Below, piece after piece: positions 55,301 through 63,620 of a DNA stretch of 64,000 nucleotides (the stretch's first letter is position 1; each line of letters begins with the position of its first letter). Below the pieces are notes generated by a model that was not told where the DNA came from, searched no databases, and saw only the letters and a program-made list of their open reading frames with translations. A program made the position numbers and the translations under genes. The stretch covers positions 318,470 to 382,469 of the forward strand of contig JAKSZT010021121.1 of the NCBI GenBank assembly GCA_026826555.1, read 5' to 3'. The DNA comes from Tolypeutes matacus (Eukaryota; Chordata; Mammalia; Cingulata; Chlamyphoridae).

Positions 55301-58300
55301 TATCTACCAGGTGTGTTGGGGCAAAAGAAAGATTCTACCACCCAGGCAAACGGTTTTTAAATGTTGTTACCTGAAAGGCCTGGGCATTTCCAGGTACAGC
55401 TGAGTGGGAATCGAGAGATGTAACTTGCATTAAGGCGGCAGAAGGTGCTTGAAGCCCAGAAACAGATGGCTGAGGCGCTAAGATAAAGCAGGAAGTTTTT
55501 GCTGTTATCCACCCCTTGCTTCTACTTGGTACAAGTCTGGACTAGCACCATATATGCTGTCATGCTTTAGACTTGACTGCTTTCCTCACCTAGTCTCCAG
55601 AGCCAACTCTACAGTGAAAGGGAACTAGGCGTTCTCAAGTGCCTCTGACTCAGACCTACAATCCCATCAGCTGTGTAGCTGACAGGACCTGCATAATAAC
55701 AAACACACAGGGAGACAGATGTCTCTTTAGCCGAATGCAAATTTCCAAAACTGACAATGCAACATAGCTAAAGACACAGCAAGCAGATCAAATGCATCTC
55801 TAGGTCTGAAATTGCCCTGCCCAGGGACAAACTGACAAGTTTCACTCTGTAGCCCAGTTCTCAGTGCTAAAAGACTATATATATAGCCTGATAACTCAAG
55901 AGCAGTGATGATAACCTTGGTGCTGATCCAGCCCAAGACCAAAGAGCCTCAGAGAGCTTCCTTACCTTGTGAGGTCATCTGGGGTAACACTGGATGGGCT
56001 GCCTGAAGAGAGGGCTGCATAGATGGAGTCACCATAGGCTGCCCAGCCCCTCGCAGAGCATTCACATCCTAAAACAGGCACAAAGGTTTTGGTCCTTAAT
56101 TGAAGGGTGAGGTTGACATCCACCCTACACCTGCTTACAACACAAGGTTTCTGGGGAAAAACAAAAAGGAAAGAAAGGCAAGCAAGCAGAAAGCCAGGAG
56201 TATAGAGTGTGGGTATGGGGAGAAAAAACATATTCTATTGCACTAGACCTAGAGCTCTTCTCCCTGTAAATCTTATCAAGTAATTAAATATCATTCATTT
56301 TTGCAAGCATTTTAAATTGTTGATGTTTTACAGCATGAAGAGCTAAACTGACAGCTCTTCTGAATGTACCATTTTCTAAACCAGCAACTGCCATAAGACT
56401 AATCTAGTCTGTTCTCACAGAAAAGGGGTCTCTTGCAAGGAAACCCAGGGAATAATCCAGCCTCTTCTTTTCTGCCAAATAATCTCCACAGGTCTCAAAG
56501 TACTCAATGAAAATCAGATAAAGAATAGGATTTAATGCACCTCATCAGCATGCTGTTTTTAGATAATATAATTTTAGATGCTTTCCCCCATTCTCTCTTT
56601 TCATAAAATCAAGGTTATGTTGGTACAGCTATAACTCTAAACAAAGTTATCCTACAAACATCTTCCTACTTCATACAAAGAACAGAAACACTTGAGGCAC
56701 AAAATGTAGAGATTCTGATCTGCTATATAGTTCAAGGGCTGAAATCGTTGTGACATTCTTTTACTTTATAATATACCCTTGCCCCCCCAATATTCTCTTC
56801 TGGAAAAACATTTCAGTTTTAGATCACTACAGGCCTAAATCAACCTAAATGTCCAACAAGAGAGTAAAAGGAATGACGATAAATCAAGGCAATAAAATAT
56901 TAGGCTACTTTTAAAAGCTATAGATATGTTAATATTAAGAAAAATGTTCATGATATAACATTAAGTTAAAAAGTCAGGTTACAAATCAATATATAAAGAA
57001 TGTTCTTTTTAAAATATGTTTTACTTCTTTATTTAGCTATAGTATAAATCTTTCTATAATGAATAAGTACCACTTAACATTTTAATAAGTTTTTTCTTAT
57101 TTCTAAGAATATTATTTTATCCAAATTTCATTTCCTGAGACCAAATAAAAATCAGTTCTATAACAAGAGTTTCCTACTTTATATCATGTACCAAATTCCA
57201 GACAGATTCAAATTTTAGGTCTAAATATGAAATAATAATATTTTTAAACTTACATGTGATGTTAACAATATCTTAAAGTGGGAAGGCTTCCTAAGCATAA
57301 TACCAGACAAAAAGCAAGCAGAAAAAAAAGTATAGATTTTAATAAAATTCTTAAAATTCTAAATAAAAAAAAGACCACATATAAAGCCAAAAGACAAATC
57401 AGTTTGCTTTTTAGTAATAGGCAAAATCAGTAGGAAGACCAACATTTCCCAAAAGGATCTAAAAAGTCAATCAACAAATACTAATTGTGTTCCTGTTATG
57501 GGTTGAGCATAATGTTCAAAGAGTGATCTTTACTGCCATTTTAGATTCTAGTAAATGAAAGCTGAATTTACTACTTAAAATTGCCCAGTTTTTGTGATAG
57601 ATAAATGGAATTGCTTTCATTTATCAGGAAGAGTGTGCAACACAGTAGAAACACATGCACAGAAGAAAAAGCAGTAACTGCAACCAAAGGAACAGAAGAT
57701 AGCAACATCTGCACTATACATTCTAATACAGCCAAGAGGACATACTTCAATTTCTGAATCATTGGAATCCAGCTGTGGTGGGAGGATGGGCAGCATGGGC
57801 TGGCCCATTTTAGCCATTCGCGAGATCAACTTGGCCTTGACTGTATCAGGAGTCTAAAAAGAGAGGAAAGCCGCAAAAATCACTGTGATCAAGGTTCATT
57901 ACTTTCAGGCAGCTTTATTCCTTTGGCTCTTGTATCAAATCCTTCAACAAGTCCCCTTGCCATATCTATATGAAACTATTTCCTCTAGACAGTGAGAATT
58001 AAAGATTTCTAGGCTACAAACAGACCTGGGTCACAATTAATAACAGCAATATAAATAATTCCCTACATGTTTGGAAAGGACAAAGTGGTTTGTTACTTCA
58101 TTTCAGTGAAGTCTTCACCAAGCATGATTATTCTCATATTACAAATGAAAAACTAAGGTATGAATGTTTGAGATGACAGTCCTCTCTCAAAATCCTGAGA
58201 GCAAATTCAGTAGCTAGACATTCAGAAGAGATTGAGAAAAGGAGGAAACAGGAGCTCTGTTCCAAATTCGGGCTTATTTAATTCTGACTTGACATTGACT

Positions 58301-61300
58301 ACACAATTAAACCCTGTGCTAAAAGCTTCTATACCTATTAATTAGTCCAAAACACAGAGTACATACTCTGGGAGTACATACTCCAGAGGGTGCACAAGAT
58401 GATCCACTGAATGTAGAAAGAAATTATTTTTATTTTTAAGCTGAAAACCTAAGACATTAAAGCTTGTTTACAGGGATTGACAGTACTATATGTATATAAC
58501 TTGTAAATAAATAGGCATATATTGTGTCTACTCCTTTTTCCATAACCAAAGGAGGTACATAATCAAAAAGTTGCATCCATCAAGAGAGGACTAGTTATAT
58601 AAACCATATGCACACAGTGGGATTGTGTATTCTATAGTGATAAAAAAGGATAAGGAAGTTCTCTATACACTAACATGGAAAGATGTTAAATATAAAAAGC
58701 AAGGTGATAATATATATATATACTATGCTATTTTTGTGTGTGTGAAAGAAGAGGGGGAGGAATAAAATAGATAATCTTATGAGGCTCTCTAGGCTTTGCC
58801 TCTCTCCACAAGGCCAGCTGTGAACTGTCAGGTGAACGGCTCATCTCTTTTCCCAGAGCCTTCTCTCCTTCCTCACGACCAAGGTAGTCGGTGTGCTTAC
58901 TCCCCTGGGTCCAGCATTAACACTCAGCATCAGAACTCCGACATTAAAACCTACTCCAACTCTGTCCTTTGCCGTGTCTTTTATCTTTGAGACCCCACCC
59001 ACCAAGAGGTGGGGCTCAACATCCTACTGACGTGGTCCAATCAAATCCCTAATCATAACTTAATCCTGCCCAGATGAACAGACCAGTTTACAAGCATAAT
59101 CCAAAAATAAACATATTTTTGGAATTCTTAACTATATCAAACTGCCAAACTGCTACAATATGTGATAGAATATTATATAGCGGTAAGAAGAAATGAAGTC
59201 GTAAAACACATGACAACATGGAAGAACCTGGAGGACATTATGTTGAATGAAGCAAGCCAGACACAAAAGGAAAAATACTGTATGATTGCCCTATTATGAA
59301 CTAAACATATTATAAGAAATATAAATATATATGTGAAAGATGAATATGGGTAGAATTGCATTTAGAAGACCATTTTTCTTTGAAGCTGAACAAATATAAG
59401 TTAATACTATACAATGTTAATATCAGAAAAGAAAAAAAAAAGCAATATACTAAGTGAAGGAAACCAGACACAGAGTACTACATATTGTATGATTCCATTT
59501 ATATAAAATGTAAATATAAATCAATTTATAAAGATGAAAGGAGATTAGTTGTTATGTAGGTCTAAGGAAGGAATGCTAAGGGATTTGGAGTCTTTCTTTT
59601 TGGAATAAAGAAATTGTTCTAAAATTTTTGAGATGATGAATGTACAACATTGTGATTATACTAAAAGCCATTCATCATATACTTTGGATAGAATAGCCAG
59701 AAACAGAAGCTAGGTACCATGGGGGAAGTATAGAGAGATTGAGAGGTGAGGAATTTTCTTGTATTTTGTCTTTTTATTATTATTATTATTATTGAAATTA
59801 ATGAAAATGCTCTAATAATGATTGAAGTGATGAATGCACAACTATGTGATTATAGCAAATACCATTGATTGTACAGTTTGGATGAACTGTATGCTTTATA
59901 AATATGTATCAATAAAATTGATTTAAAAAAGAGAAAAAGAATATGTAAGAAACTAATAAAAAAGTTACCTAAAGGGGGTGAGATGGAATGGGGTAGATGG
60001 GGATAGGTATGGGAGTGAGTCTTCTCAATGTTCACCTTGTTACACTGTTTTGGTAACTGCATCATGCGAATCTATTTACCTATTCAAAGAATAAATTAAA
60101 CATAAAAAGAGTAAAAAAAAAAAAAAAAAAACTAAACTAAAAAGTGAGAGACTACTGGCCTACCAGAAGTTACTGAAGCCTGAAAATAGGTTACCAGAGT
60201 AGCCATAACTAGAGAATACACTGGAACCAATGCTGCATAATTTTTGTGGGGTTCAAAAATCTGAGATTATAATTGTTTTCCAATTTTCTTCTGATTCTTT
60301 GGCTTAACCTTCTGGATTTAGGAGACCATTTAAAAAAAATTTTTTTTCTTTTATTAGATTTGTTATACGTTTACCAAAAAATCATGCAAAGAGTATGGAG
60401 TTTCCATATACCACAGCCCCCCACACATACACAGTTCTCCCTATTATTAACATTTTTCAATAGTGTGGTACCTTTGTTACAGCTGATGAACTATTATTAT
60501 AATTATACTAGTAACTATAGTCATGTTTACTGTATTCCATGTAAATTAACTATAGTTTACATTAGGGTTCACTCTTGTGTTGTAGAGTTTTATAAAAACT
60601 GTGTTTTTATTGTGGTAACACATATAACAAAAAATTTCCCAATTTAACCACTTTCAGATATACAATTCAGTGGTGTTAATTACTTTCACAGTTTTGTGCT
60701 ACAATAACCACCATCCATTACCAAAACTTTTCCATCACCCCAAACAAACTCTATACCAATTAAGCATTAACTCCCCATTCCCTATCGCCCTCCTTGCCCC
60801 TAGTAACCTGTACTCTAATTTCCAACTCTGATTTGCATATTCTAATTATTTCATATCAAAGAGATCATAAATATTTGTCCTTTTGTGACTGCTTTATTTC
60901 ACTCAACATGATGCCTTTAACGTTCATCTATATTACAGCATGTATCAGAACTTCATTCCTTTTTATGGCCAAACAAGATTCCATTGTATGTATACACCAC
61001 ATTTTGCTTATCCATTCATCTACTGATGGACCCTTGGGCTGCTTCCACTTTTTGGCAATCAGGAATAATACTGCTATGAACAATGGTGTGCAAAAATCTG
61101 CTCAAGTCCCTGCTTTCAATTATTTTTACTATATACCTTGAAGTGGGATTGCTGGGTCATATGGTAATTCTATACTCAACTTTCTGAGGAACTGCCAAAC
61201 TGTTTTCCACAGCAGCTGCACCATTGTACATTCCCATCAACAATGTGTGAGGGTTCCTATTTCTCCATATCCTTATTTGTTATTTTCAGTTCTATTTTTA

Positions 61301-63620
61301 ATAGTAATAGCCATTCTAGTAGGTGTGAAGTGGTTTCTCATTGTGGTTCTGATTTCCTTTTCTCTAATGGGTAATGATGTTGAGCACCTTTTCATGTGCT
61401 TGTTAGCCATTTGTATATCTTCTTTGGAGAAATGTCTATACAAGTACTTTACCTATTTTTTAACTGCATTGTCTTTTTGTTGTTGAGTTGAAGGATTTCT
61501 TTATATATTCTGGATATTTAAACCCTTACAGATATATGGCTTCCAAATATTTTCTCCCATTCTATAGATTACCTTTTCATTTATTGATAATGTCTTTTGA
61601 TGCACAAAAGTTTAAAATTTTGATGAAGTCCAATTTATCTATTTTTTTTTCTTTGTTGTTTGTGCTTTTGATTGTAAAGTCTAAGAATCTGTGGCTTAAT
61701 ACGAGGTCCTAAAGATGGTCCTCTATGTTTTCTTCTAGGTGTCTTATAGTTTTAGTTCTTATATTTAGGTCTTTGATCTACTTTGAGTTAAAATCAATTG
61801 GCCACAAATATGAGTGTTTATTTCTGAACTCTGAATTCTATTCCATTGGTCTATATGTCTGTCCTTGTAGCAGTAACATAGTTTTGATTACTGTAGCTTT
61901 GTAATAACTTTTTTAAAAGGAGATCACTTTTACACATATCAGATCAATTATTCTTGCTTTGGGCTGAAAATAAACAAGTAACCTAGGGTTAGAGAAAAAT
62001 TAGGCATCAACTTCACTCCACCCATCTACCTTGTTTCCCAGTGTAAGAAGTGAAGGCCACAGAGCTTTAGAAGTTGAAGAGCTTTAGTCATCATCTGGTC
62101 CACATGTAGCAAACTCAGATGCCTTCAGAGAGGAAGTAAGGCAGCAGCAAACTACTGTGCACACCCTTCTAAAGGCATTCAAATCCATATTTTATTAAAA
62201 TAGTTCACTGGCCCTCTCATCTTGCAGTTGGGAAACACAGAGGCCAGTGATGTGCTCAAAGTCACCTAATTGGTAACTTAGTGCAAAATTCCTCTGAGAG
62301 AATGAAAGCATGAAGATATGTAGTATTAGCAGCAATTCCGATAACAATTAGAGCTAATGTTTATTGAAATCTTACAATATGCCAGACAGAATACTAAAAA
62401 CTTGAAGGGGATTATTCTATTTAAACCTCATAAAAATATCTCTTTGAGATAGGCAATATCCTCATTCTACAGATGGGGAAATAAAACTGAGGCTGAGAGA
62501 AGCTAAGTTGCTCAAGGTTACAGAGTAAGTAGCAGACAGAGCCTAAGATTAACCACTACCTCACACTAATGTATACCTCTCTAAATAGATAATACTATCT
62601 AAAACTGAAGCATGCTTTGAGGGGCAGCTCTCCCAATCTAATACCATTCTTCAGTTCACCTAGTAATAATCACAGAGTATAGGCTCCAAGTTAAGTGTTT
62701 TATAAACATATCGCACAAGAACTCTATAAGGAGTTAGGGAGATAACTTGCTCAAGGCCACATAGTTTTTAAGAATAAAGATTTGAACCCACATCTGTCTA
62801 TACTGACTCCCAAGTAAGGGTAAATTAATAAGGTAATCATTAATTTTTCCCTTAAATCAACTGTTCTCAACATTTCTTTCTCTAACCCGCCATACCCTAG
62901 GCACACAAAACCTTCTCAGCACACTAGAGGTGAAGGAGACAGACTCAGATACTTACTGTACTTGTTGTAAGCTGTTCACTGAGGGAGTTAGATTTGGTAC
63001 GAAGAGTTGGTTCCCTAAAAGCAAATAAAACACTTCCTGAGATAAAAACAAATCCCATAATCATGAGTCCAGATTATATTACATATCCAAATTGCTTTTG
63101 AAAGTATTTGCTGATTAGCTATAAAAGAGTATTTACTCTTCTTTATTTTACATAATCTTTCAATGCTAGTAAAGATGATCCATTTTCCATTCAAAGGCTT
63201 ATTTATTGTTACATATTTTTTCTTGAGTATATATTATACTTATGTACTTTGCCCAGGTTTCTTACAGAGTTGTGTAAGTATTCTTATATATCTGAGTCAG
63301 TGCTTTTATAGACTATGAATATTAATCCTTTGTCAGGAAAATCTGATTTAAGTACTTTCTCCACTTCCCTCACTCCACTTTCTTTCCAGTTATTTACAAT
63401 TATTTTAGTTTTCAATTATACCCCTATTTCTGAACCCCTCTAAGAGTCATTTTTACAGAACCCCCATAGTATCTTACCCTAATTTGAAAGGCAGCGATGT
63501 GGGTGGTGACATAGCAGGATCAGCAGGGAGGTTGTCAGCACCAGGTATGGGAGAAGGGGCTGTAGAATCTCGAGAACTAATACTTTGTCCGTCAGAGCTG
63601 GAATCTCTGGCAAACTTCAC
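28232..63620 (-). CDS. FKBP15: FKBP15 (WAFL), 3' part: 19 coding exons, N-terminus outside the window
   Basis: Joined on the minus strand, the exons listed separately sum to 2775 nt: 924 residues plus stop in one uninterrupted frame, with GT/AG boundaries and agreeing phases throughout. FKBP15 is an early-endosome protein that links transport to actin (WIP/N-WASP) and microtubules. From family knowledge it has an N-terminal WH1-like and an FKBP domain, both expected beyond 64000. Present here, in window residue numbering: a Ser/Pro/Gln-rich region (1-212) with [12 protein letters not shown] and PYPVPLSQ-like stretches, a long coiled coil (about 213-633) rich in Glu/Lys/Gln/Leu heptads, an acidic Glu/Ser/Pro tail (634-867), and a C-terminus with seven aspartates before IDWLG. 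The human protein is 1219 residues, so roughly the first 295 are missing. Confidence 0.97.
28310..30557 (-). other. FKBP15: FKBP15 last intron
   Basis: 2.2 kb with MIR relics at about 29190-29300, 29350-29520 and 30060-30220. A purine-rich stretch lies at 28640-28740 on the + strand. No other exon seen. Confidence 0.7.
30558..30651 (-). CDS. FKBP15: FKBP15 coding exon (second last)
   Basis: Encodes the [18 protein letters not shown] segment and the acidic EPEEDEDEV end. Donor GTAAGG starts at 30557. The first base completes a serine codon from the preceding exon. Confidence 0.96.
31190..31608 (-). mobile_element. L1 3' UTR fragment (antisense)
   Basis: Shares 'gggattcc', 'tagtgtggtatatttgttac' and 'agtttacattatagtttaca' phrases with the L1 3' ends at 2924-3400 and 60333-60600. 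A roughly 40-bp piece ending in 'gggattcctacatgcccc' is repeated at about 31399 and 31440. Confidence 0.75.
31269..31392 (+). mobile_element. DAS-type SINE monomer with A tail and (TA)n
   Basis: A tRNA-like head with A box (tggctcaaatgg, about 31280) and B box ggttcgatccc at 31325-31335, then a run of about 23 A and a TA repeat. Flanked by atataagggattcc (31255-31268 and 31393-31406). Confidence 0.88.
31914..32617 (-). CDS. FKBP15: FKBP15 large exon: acidic Glu/Ser/Pro-rich tail
   Basis: The largest exon (704 nt). Opens [20 protein letters not shown] and continues through low-complexity, acidic, Pro/Ser-rich sequence with conserved islands such as [12 protein letters not shown] and AASPMAAK. 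Acceptor ttgaacag; donor GTATGT. Probably disordered. Confidence 0.96.
32891..32998 (-). CDS. FKBP15: FKBP15 coding exon (end of coiled coil)
   Basis: 36 codons, [20 protein letters not shown] then [16 protein letters not shown]. Marks the end of the structured region. Acceptor tttatgcag, donor GTACAG. Confidence 0.96.
33055..33580 (+). mobile_element. L1 3' end fragment (sense)
   Basis: Begins at 'cacagaaggacaaatattgt' (ORF2 end) and runs through a 3' UTR nearly collinear with 16500-16840, then further downstream sequence and an A tail at 33562-33574. Strongly 5'-truncated. Confidence 0.85.
34167..34289 (-). CDS. FKBP15: FKBP15 coding exon (coiled coil)
   Basis: 41 codons, [20 protein letters not shown] then [21 protein letters not shown]. 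Acceptor ttttgcag, donor GTGAGC. Frame 0 at both ends. Confidence 0.96.
34760..35080 (+). repeat. L2 LINE 3' fragment
   Basis: 'cagaatgttctgctcccctc', 'tcatggctcagctcaagtgt' and the end 'aaatatttgttaaataaatg' are typical L2 3' sequence. Confidence 0.75.
35320..35472 (-). CDS. FKBP15: FKBP15 coding exon (coiled coil)
   Basis: 51 codons starting [20 protein letters not shown] and ending KLMQLQEK. Of two possible acceptors ten bases apart, the upstream one (ttggcag) restores the LSLV residues known in FKBP15 and keeps phase 0, so I chose it. Confidence 0.95.
36308..36463 (-). CDS. FKBP15: FKBP15 coding exon (coiled coil)
   Basis: 52 codons, [20 protein letters not shown] to TDQAAAEQ, with clear heptads. 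Donor GTAAAG. The acceptor follows tcataag. Confidence 0.95.
37140..40060 (+). repeat. Old L1 relic (interrupted)
   Basis: Decayed ORF2 3' end and 3' UTR, with 'gatccagcaattgtacttca' and 'ttaaaaagaatgagg' continuing at 39748 as 'gatctatatgaatttatgta'. Contains the younger insertion 37745-39735. Confidence 0.75.
37745..39735 (+). mobile_element. Internally deleted L1 (5' UTR joined to 3' end)
   Basis: After an A-rich leader it starts at about 37799 with 'gaggacttccaagaagatgg', which looks like an L1 5' UTR start, and runs about 1.07 kb. It then jumps near 38868 to the last part of ORF2 ('aactgccaaaagatggaaac') and a 3' UTR related to 59170-59935, ending in an A tail (39728-39740). AAAAAGAATGAG flanks it (37733-37744 and 39736-39747). 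Most of ORF1 and nearly all of ORF2, including the endonuclease and reverse transcriptase, is missing. Confidence 0.75.
40116..40252 (-). CDS. FKBP15: FKBP15 coding exon (coiled coil)
   Basis: Encodes [20 protein letters not shown] to [10 protein letters not shown]. The first two bases complete a Glu codon begun in the preceding exon. Acceptor atatcccag, donor GTAAGT. Confidence 0.96.
41080..41640. repeat. Old L2-like relic
   Basis: 'gtgccaggcactgagctaac', 'ccttccaggagcttgcattc' and the trailing 'ctggagaggccttgagtgcc' are phrases of a common ancient mammalian LINE/SINE relic. Family name uncertain. Confidence 0.5.
41976..42147 (-). CDS. FKBP15: FKBP15 coding exon (coiled coil)
   Basis: Encodes [20 protein letters not shown] to LIKLQAKFT plus one base of the next codon. 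Acceptor tgttcag, donor GTATGC. Confidence 0.96.
43420..45414 (+). mobile_element. 5'-truncated L1 with long 3' UTR (sense)
   Basis: Begins in the 3' third of ORF2 ('aaaaattaactcaaaatgga' at about 43458), passes the ORF2 C-terminus (to about 44400), then roughly 1 kb of 3' UTR ending 'gatatacttcaataaa' and an A tail at 45400-45409. Many stops, so inactive. Confidence 0.88.
45840..45985 (+). repeat. MIR relic
   Basis: 'gcaagccttttaccctcttt', 'gggcctcagtttgctttttt' and 'actggatgacctctaataga' fit MIR. Confidence 0.7.
46500..46580. repeat. hAT-type MER DNA transposon fragment
   Basis: 'ggttggcaagctatgaccta', 'tgggccaaatctgcatgctg' and 'tttttgtaaatcagctttta' match a common non-autonomous MER transposon end. 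Subfamily not assigned. Confidence 0.6.
46690..46875. repeat. MER5-like hAT-Charlie fragment
   Basis: Near-palindromic ends ('acagtgattcctacacctgg' and 'ccagtacttgggaaccagtg') and the centre 'tttgaatctctggaggtaag' resemble MER5-type elements. Confidence 0.65.
47052..47681 (+). mobile_element. DAS-type SINE (long form) with extra 5' sequence
   Basis: The SINE head starts near 47220 with a degenerate A box and an intact B box (ggttcgatccc, about 47265-47275). It continues through the long body and ends in an (AAAT)n/poly-A tail (47624-47686). The best flanking duplication, aaaaagtacatttag, is at 47037-47051 and 47682-47696. It therefore encloses about 170 bp of non-SINE sequence in front of the head. 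Confidence 0.75.
47986..49686 (+). pseudogene. Processed retrocopy of an unidentified CpG-rich transcript
   Basis: A 1.7-kb GC-rich block sits in AT-rich intron sequence and ends in AATAAA (49651-49656) and a long A tail (49664-49688). It is bracketed by a 14-bp target-site duplication, aagaaaagtgagca (47972-47985 and 49687-49700). These are the marks of an L1-mobilised mRNA. The first 700 bp are a CpG island with a GCGCATGCGC NRF1-type site near 48157-48166. About 49020-49500 looks like an old LTR-type repeat carried in the transcript. No frame encodes a protein I recognise. The longest frames (48572-49015 on +, 48277-48885 on -) are Gly/Pro/Arg-rich, as expected of GC-rich non-coding DNA. 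The source is probably a long non-coding RNA or an mRNA 3' region. Confidence 0.85.
49651..49688 (+). other. Poly(A) signal and tail of the retrocopy
   Basis: AATAAA at 49651, then a nearly pure A run to 49688. It shows the polarity (+) of the source transcript. Confidence 0.9.
50352..50454 (-). CDS. FKBP15: FKBP15 coding exon (coiled coil)
   Basis: The first base completes an Arg codon, then [20 protein letters not shown] to RVLHAEQEK. Acceptor gcttcacag, donor GTAAAG. Confidence 0.96.
51264..51358 (-). CDS. FKBP15: FKBP15 coding exon (coiled coil)
   Basis: [20 protein letters not shown] then [11 protein letters not shown], plus two bases of the next Arg codon. Acceptor gaatttag, donor GTAATG. 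Confidence 0.96.
51815..51922 (-). CDS. FKBP15: FKBP15 coding exon (coiled coil start)
   Basis: 36 codons, [20 protein letters not shown] then [16 protein letters not shown]. Acceptor ttttgtag, donor GTGAGA. Confidence 0.96.
52052..52433 (-). pseudogene. TCP1P: TCP1 (CCT-alpha chaperonin subunit) processed pseudogene, 3' fragment
   Basis: Read on the minus strand, an intronless copy of the last part of TCP1: [38 protein letters not shown], then to the natural C-terminus ending GALND and a stop at 52164-52166. It continues with TCP1 3' UTR containing ATTAAA and ends in a poly-A tail (T run 52052-52075). CCT-alpha is a subunit of the cytosolic TRiC/CCT chaperonin, about 556 residues long. Only the last 90 or so codons are copied here, so no chaperonin can be made. 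The retained frame is open, which suggests a fairly recent insertion. 5' truncation is typical of L1-mediated retroposition. Confidence 0.93.
52596..52705 (-). CDS. FKBP15: FKBP15 coding exon
   Basis: Two bases complete a Gly codon, then [20 protein letters not shown] to [12 protein letters not shown]. Acceptor ctatttag was chosen over a GATCAG site six bases downstream because it keeps the GSGDM residues and the phase. Donor GTGATT. Confidence 0.95.
53030..53395. repeat. Old L2-like relic
   Basis: 'catgccaggcattgtcccag', 'gttcctgcccttggtgagct' and 'ggaaggcttcacagaggaga' belong to the same common ancient repeat type as 41080-41640. Confidence 0.5.
53538..53740 (-). mobile_element. DAS-type SINE
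   Basis: An antisense SINE with a tRNA head ('ggctcaatcagtagggctcc', B box ggttcggttcc), a GC-rich body and an AAATA/poly-A tail. Flanked by caactgtttattatt (53523-53537 and 53741-53755). An ATT microsatellite has grown at the tail side. Confidence 0.9.
54100..54280 (+). repeat. Old L1 3' end
   Basis: 'ttggattgtggtgataactg', 'aattgaattgtacacttaaa' and the end 'aagctgttaaaaaa' are the 3' end of an ancient L1 subfamily. Confidence 0.75.
54384..54498 (-). CDS. FKBP15: FKBP15 coding exon (Pro/Gln-rich)
   Basis: [20 protein letters not shown] to [12 protein letters not shown] plus one base. Acceptor ggccttttctcag gives the conserved PxAGMQAY start; a nearer AG (tttgcag) would lose PFAG. Confidence 0.95.
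54870..55065 (+). repeat. MIR relic
   Basis: 'cattctcctcaattgtaaat' and the following 'ttattaagtagacaaaatga' plus 'agatagtaaatgctccaaaa' fit MIR. Confidence 0.65.
55371..55477 (-). CDS. FKBP15: FKBP15 coding exon
   Basis: Completes an Ala codon, then [20 protein letters not shown] to [10 protein letters not shown]. Acceptor tatcttag, donor GTAACA. Confidence 0.95.
55966..56068 (-). CDS. FKBP15: FKBP15 coding exon
   Basis: [20 protein letters not shown] to [10 protein letters not shown] plus one base. Acceptor ctgttttag, donor GTAAGG. Confidence 0.96.
56069..57745 (-). other. FKBP15: FKBP15 intron
   Basis: AT-rich. About 56830-57080 resembles a diverged old L1 3' region. I see no gene or young mobile element in the rest. 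Confidence 0.5.
57746..57853 (-). CDS. FKBP15: FKBP15 coding exon
   Basis: 36 codons, [20 protein letters not shown] then [16 protein letters not shown]. Acceptor tcttttttag, donor GTATGT. Confidence 0.97.
58778..59130. repeat. Unnamed interspersed repeat, probably lineage-specific
   Basis: GC-rich first half and 'actgacgtggtccaatcaaa' plus 'accagtttacaagcataatc' phrases set it apart from the flanking L1 sequence. It looks like a dispersed element whose family I cannot name. Confidence 0.4.
59160..59935 (+). mobile_element. L1 3' end (sense), 5'-truncated
   Basis: Collinear with 38950-39735: 'catgacaacatggaagaacc', 'tgattgccctattatgaact', then 'tatagagagattgagaggtg' and 'aatatgtatcaataaaattg'. 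Contains an (ATT)n run at about 59775-59792. Confidence 0.85.
60333..61917 (-). mobile_element. 5'-truncated L1 (antisense)
   Basis: On the minus strand: the ORF2 C-terminal third (from about 61917), then a 3' UTR ending in an A tail at 60332-60340. The 3' UTR is the same type as at 2924-3900. Imperfect duplications (aggagaccattt at about 60320; aggagatcactttt at about 61918) suggest the target site. Coding frames are broken. Confidence 0.85.
62340..62570 (+). repeat. MIR relic
   Basis: 'cctcataaaaatatctcttt', 'ctcattctacagatggggaa' and 'taagttgctcaaggttacag' are MIR landmarks. A second MIR-like piece is at about 62690-62810. Confidence 0.8.
62957..63014 (-). CDS. FKBP15: FKBP15 coding exon (short)
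   Basis: 58 nt: one base completing Gly, then [19 protein letters not shown]. Acceptor gcttttag, donor GTAAGT. Confidence 0.95.
63478..63620 (-). CDS. FKBP15: FKBP15 first coding exon in the window
   Basis: [20 protein letters not shown] to [10 protein letters not shown] plus two bases of a Gly codon. Serine-rich linker that follows the FKBP domain in the full protein. Acceptor gcgctag, donor GTAAGA. Upstream exons lie beyond 64000. Confidence 0.95.

Larger units (their letters stand above)
57854..62956 (-). other. FKBP15: FKBP15 intron rich in L1 and other repeats
   Basis: Contains old L1 pieces (about 58430-58760), an unnamed repeat (58778-59130), an L1 3' end (59160-59935), a larger antisense L1 (60333-61917) and MIRs (62340-62570, 62690-62810). 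No exon evident. Confidence 0.7.
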
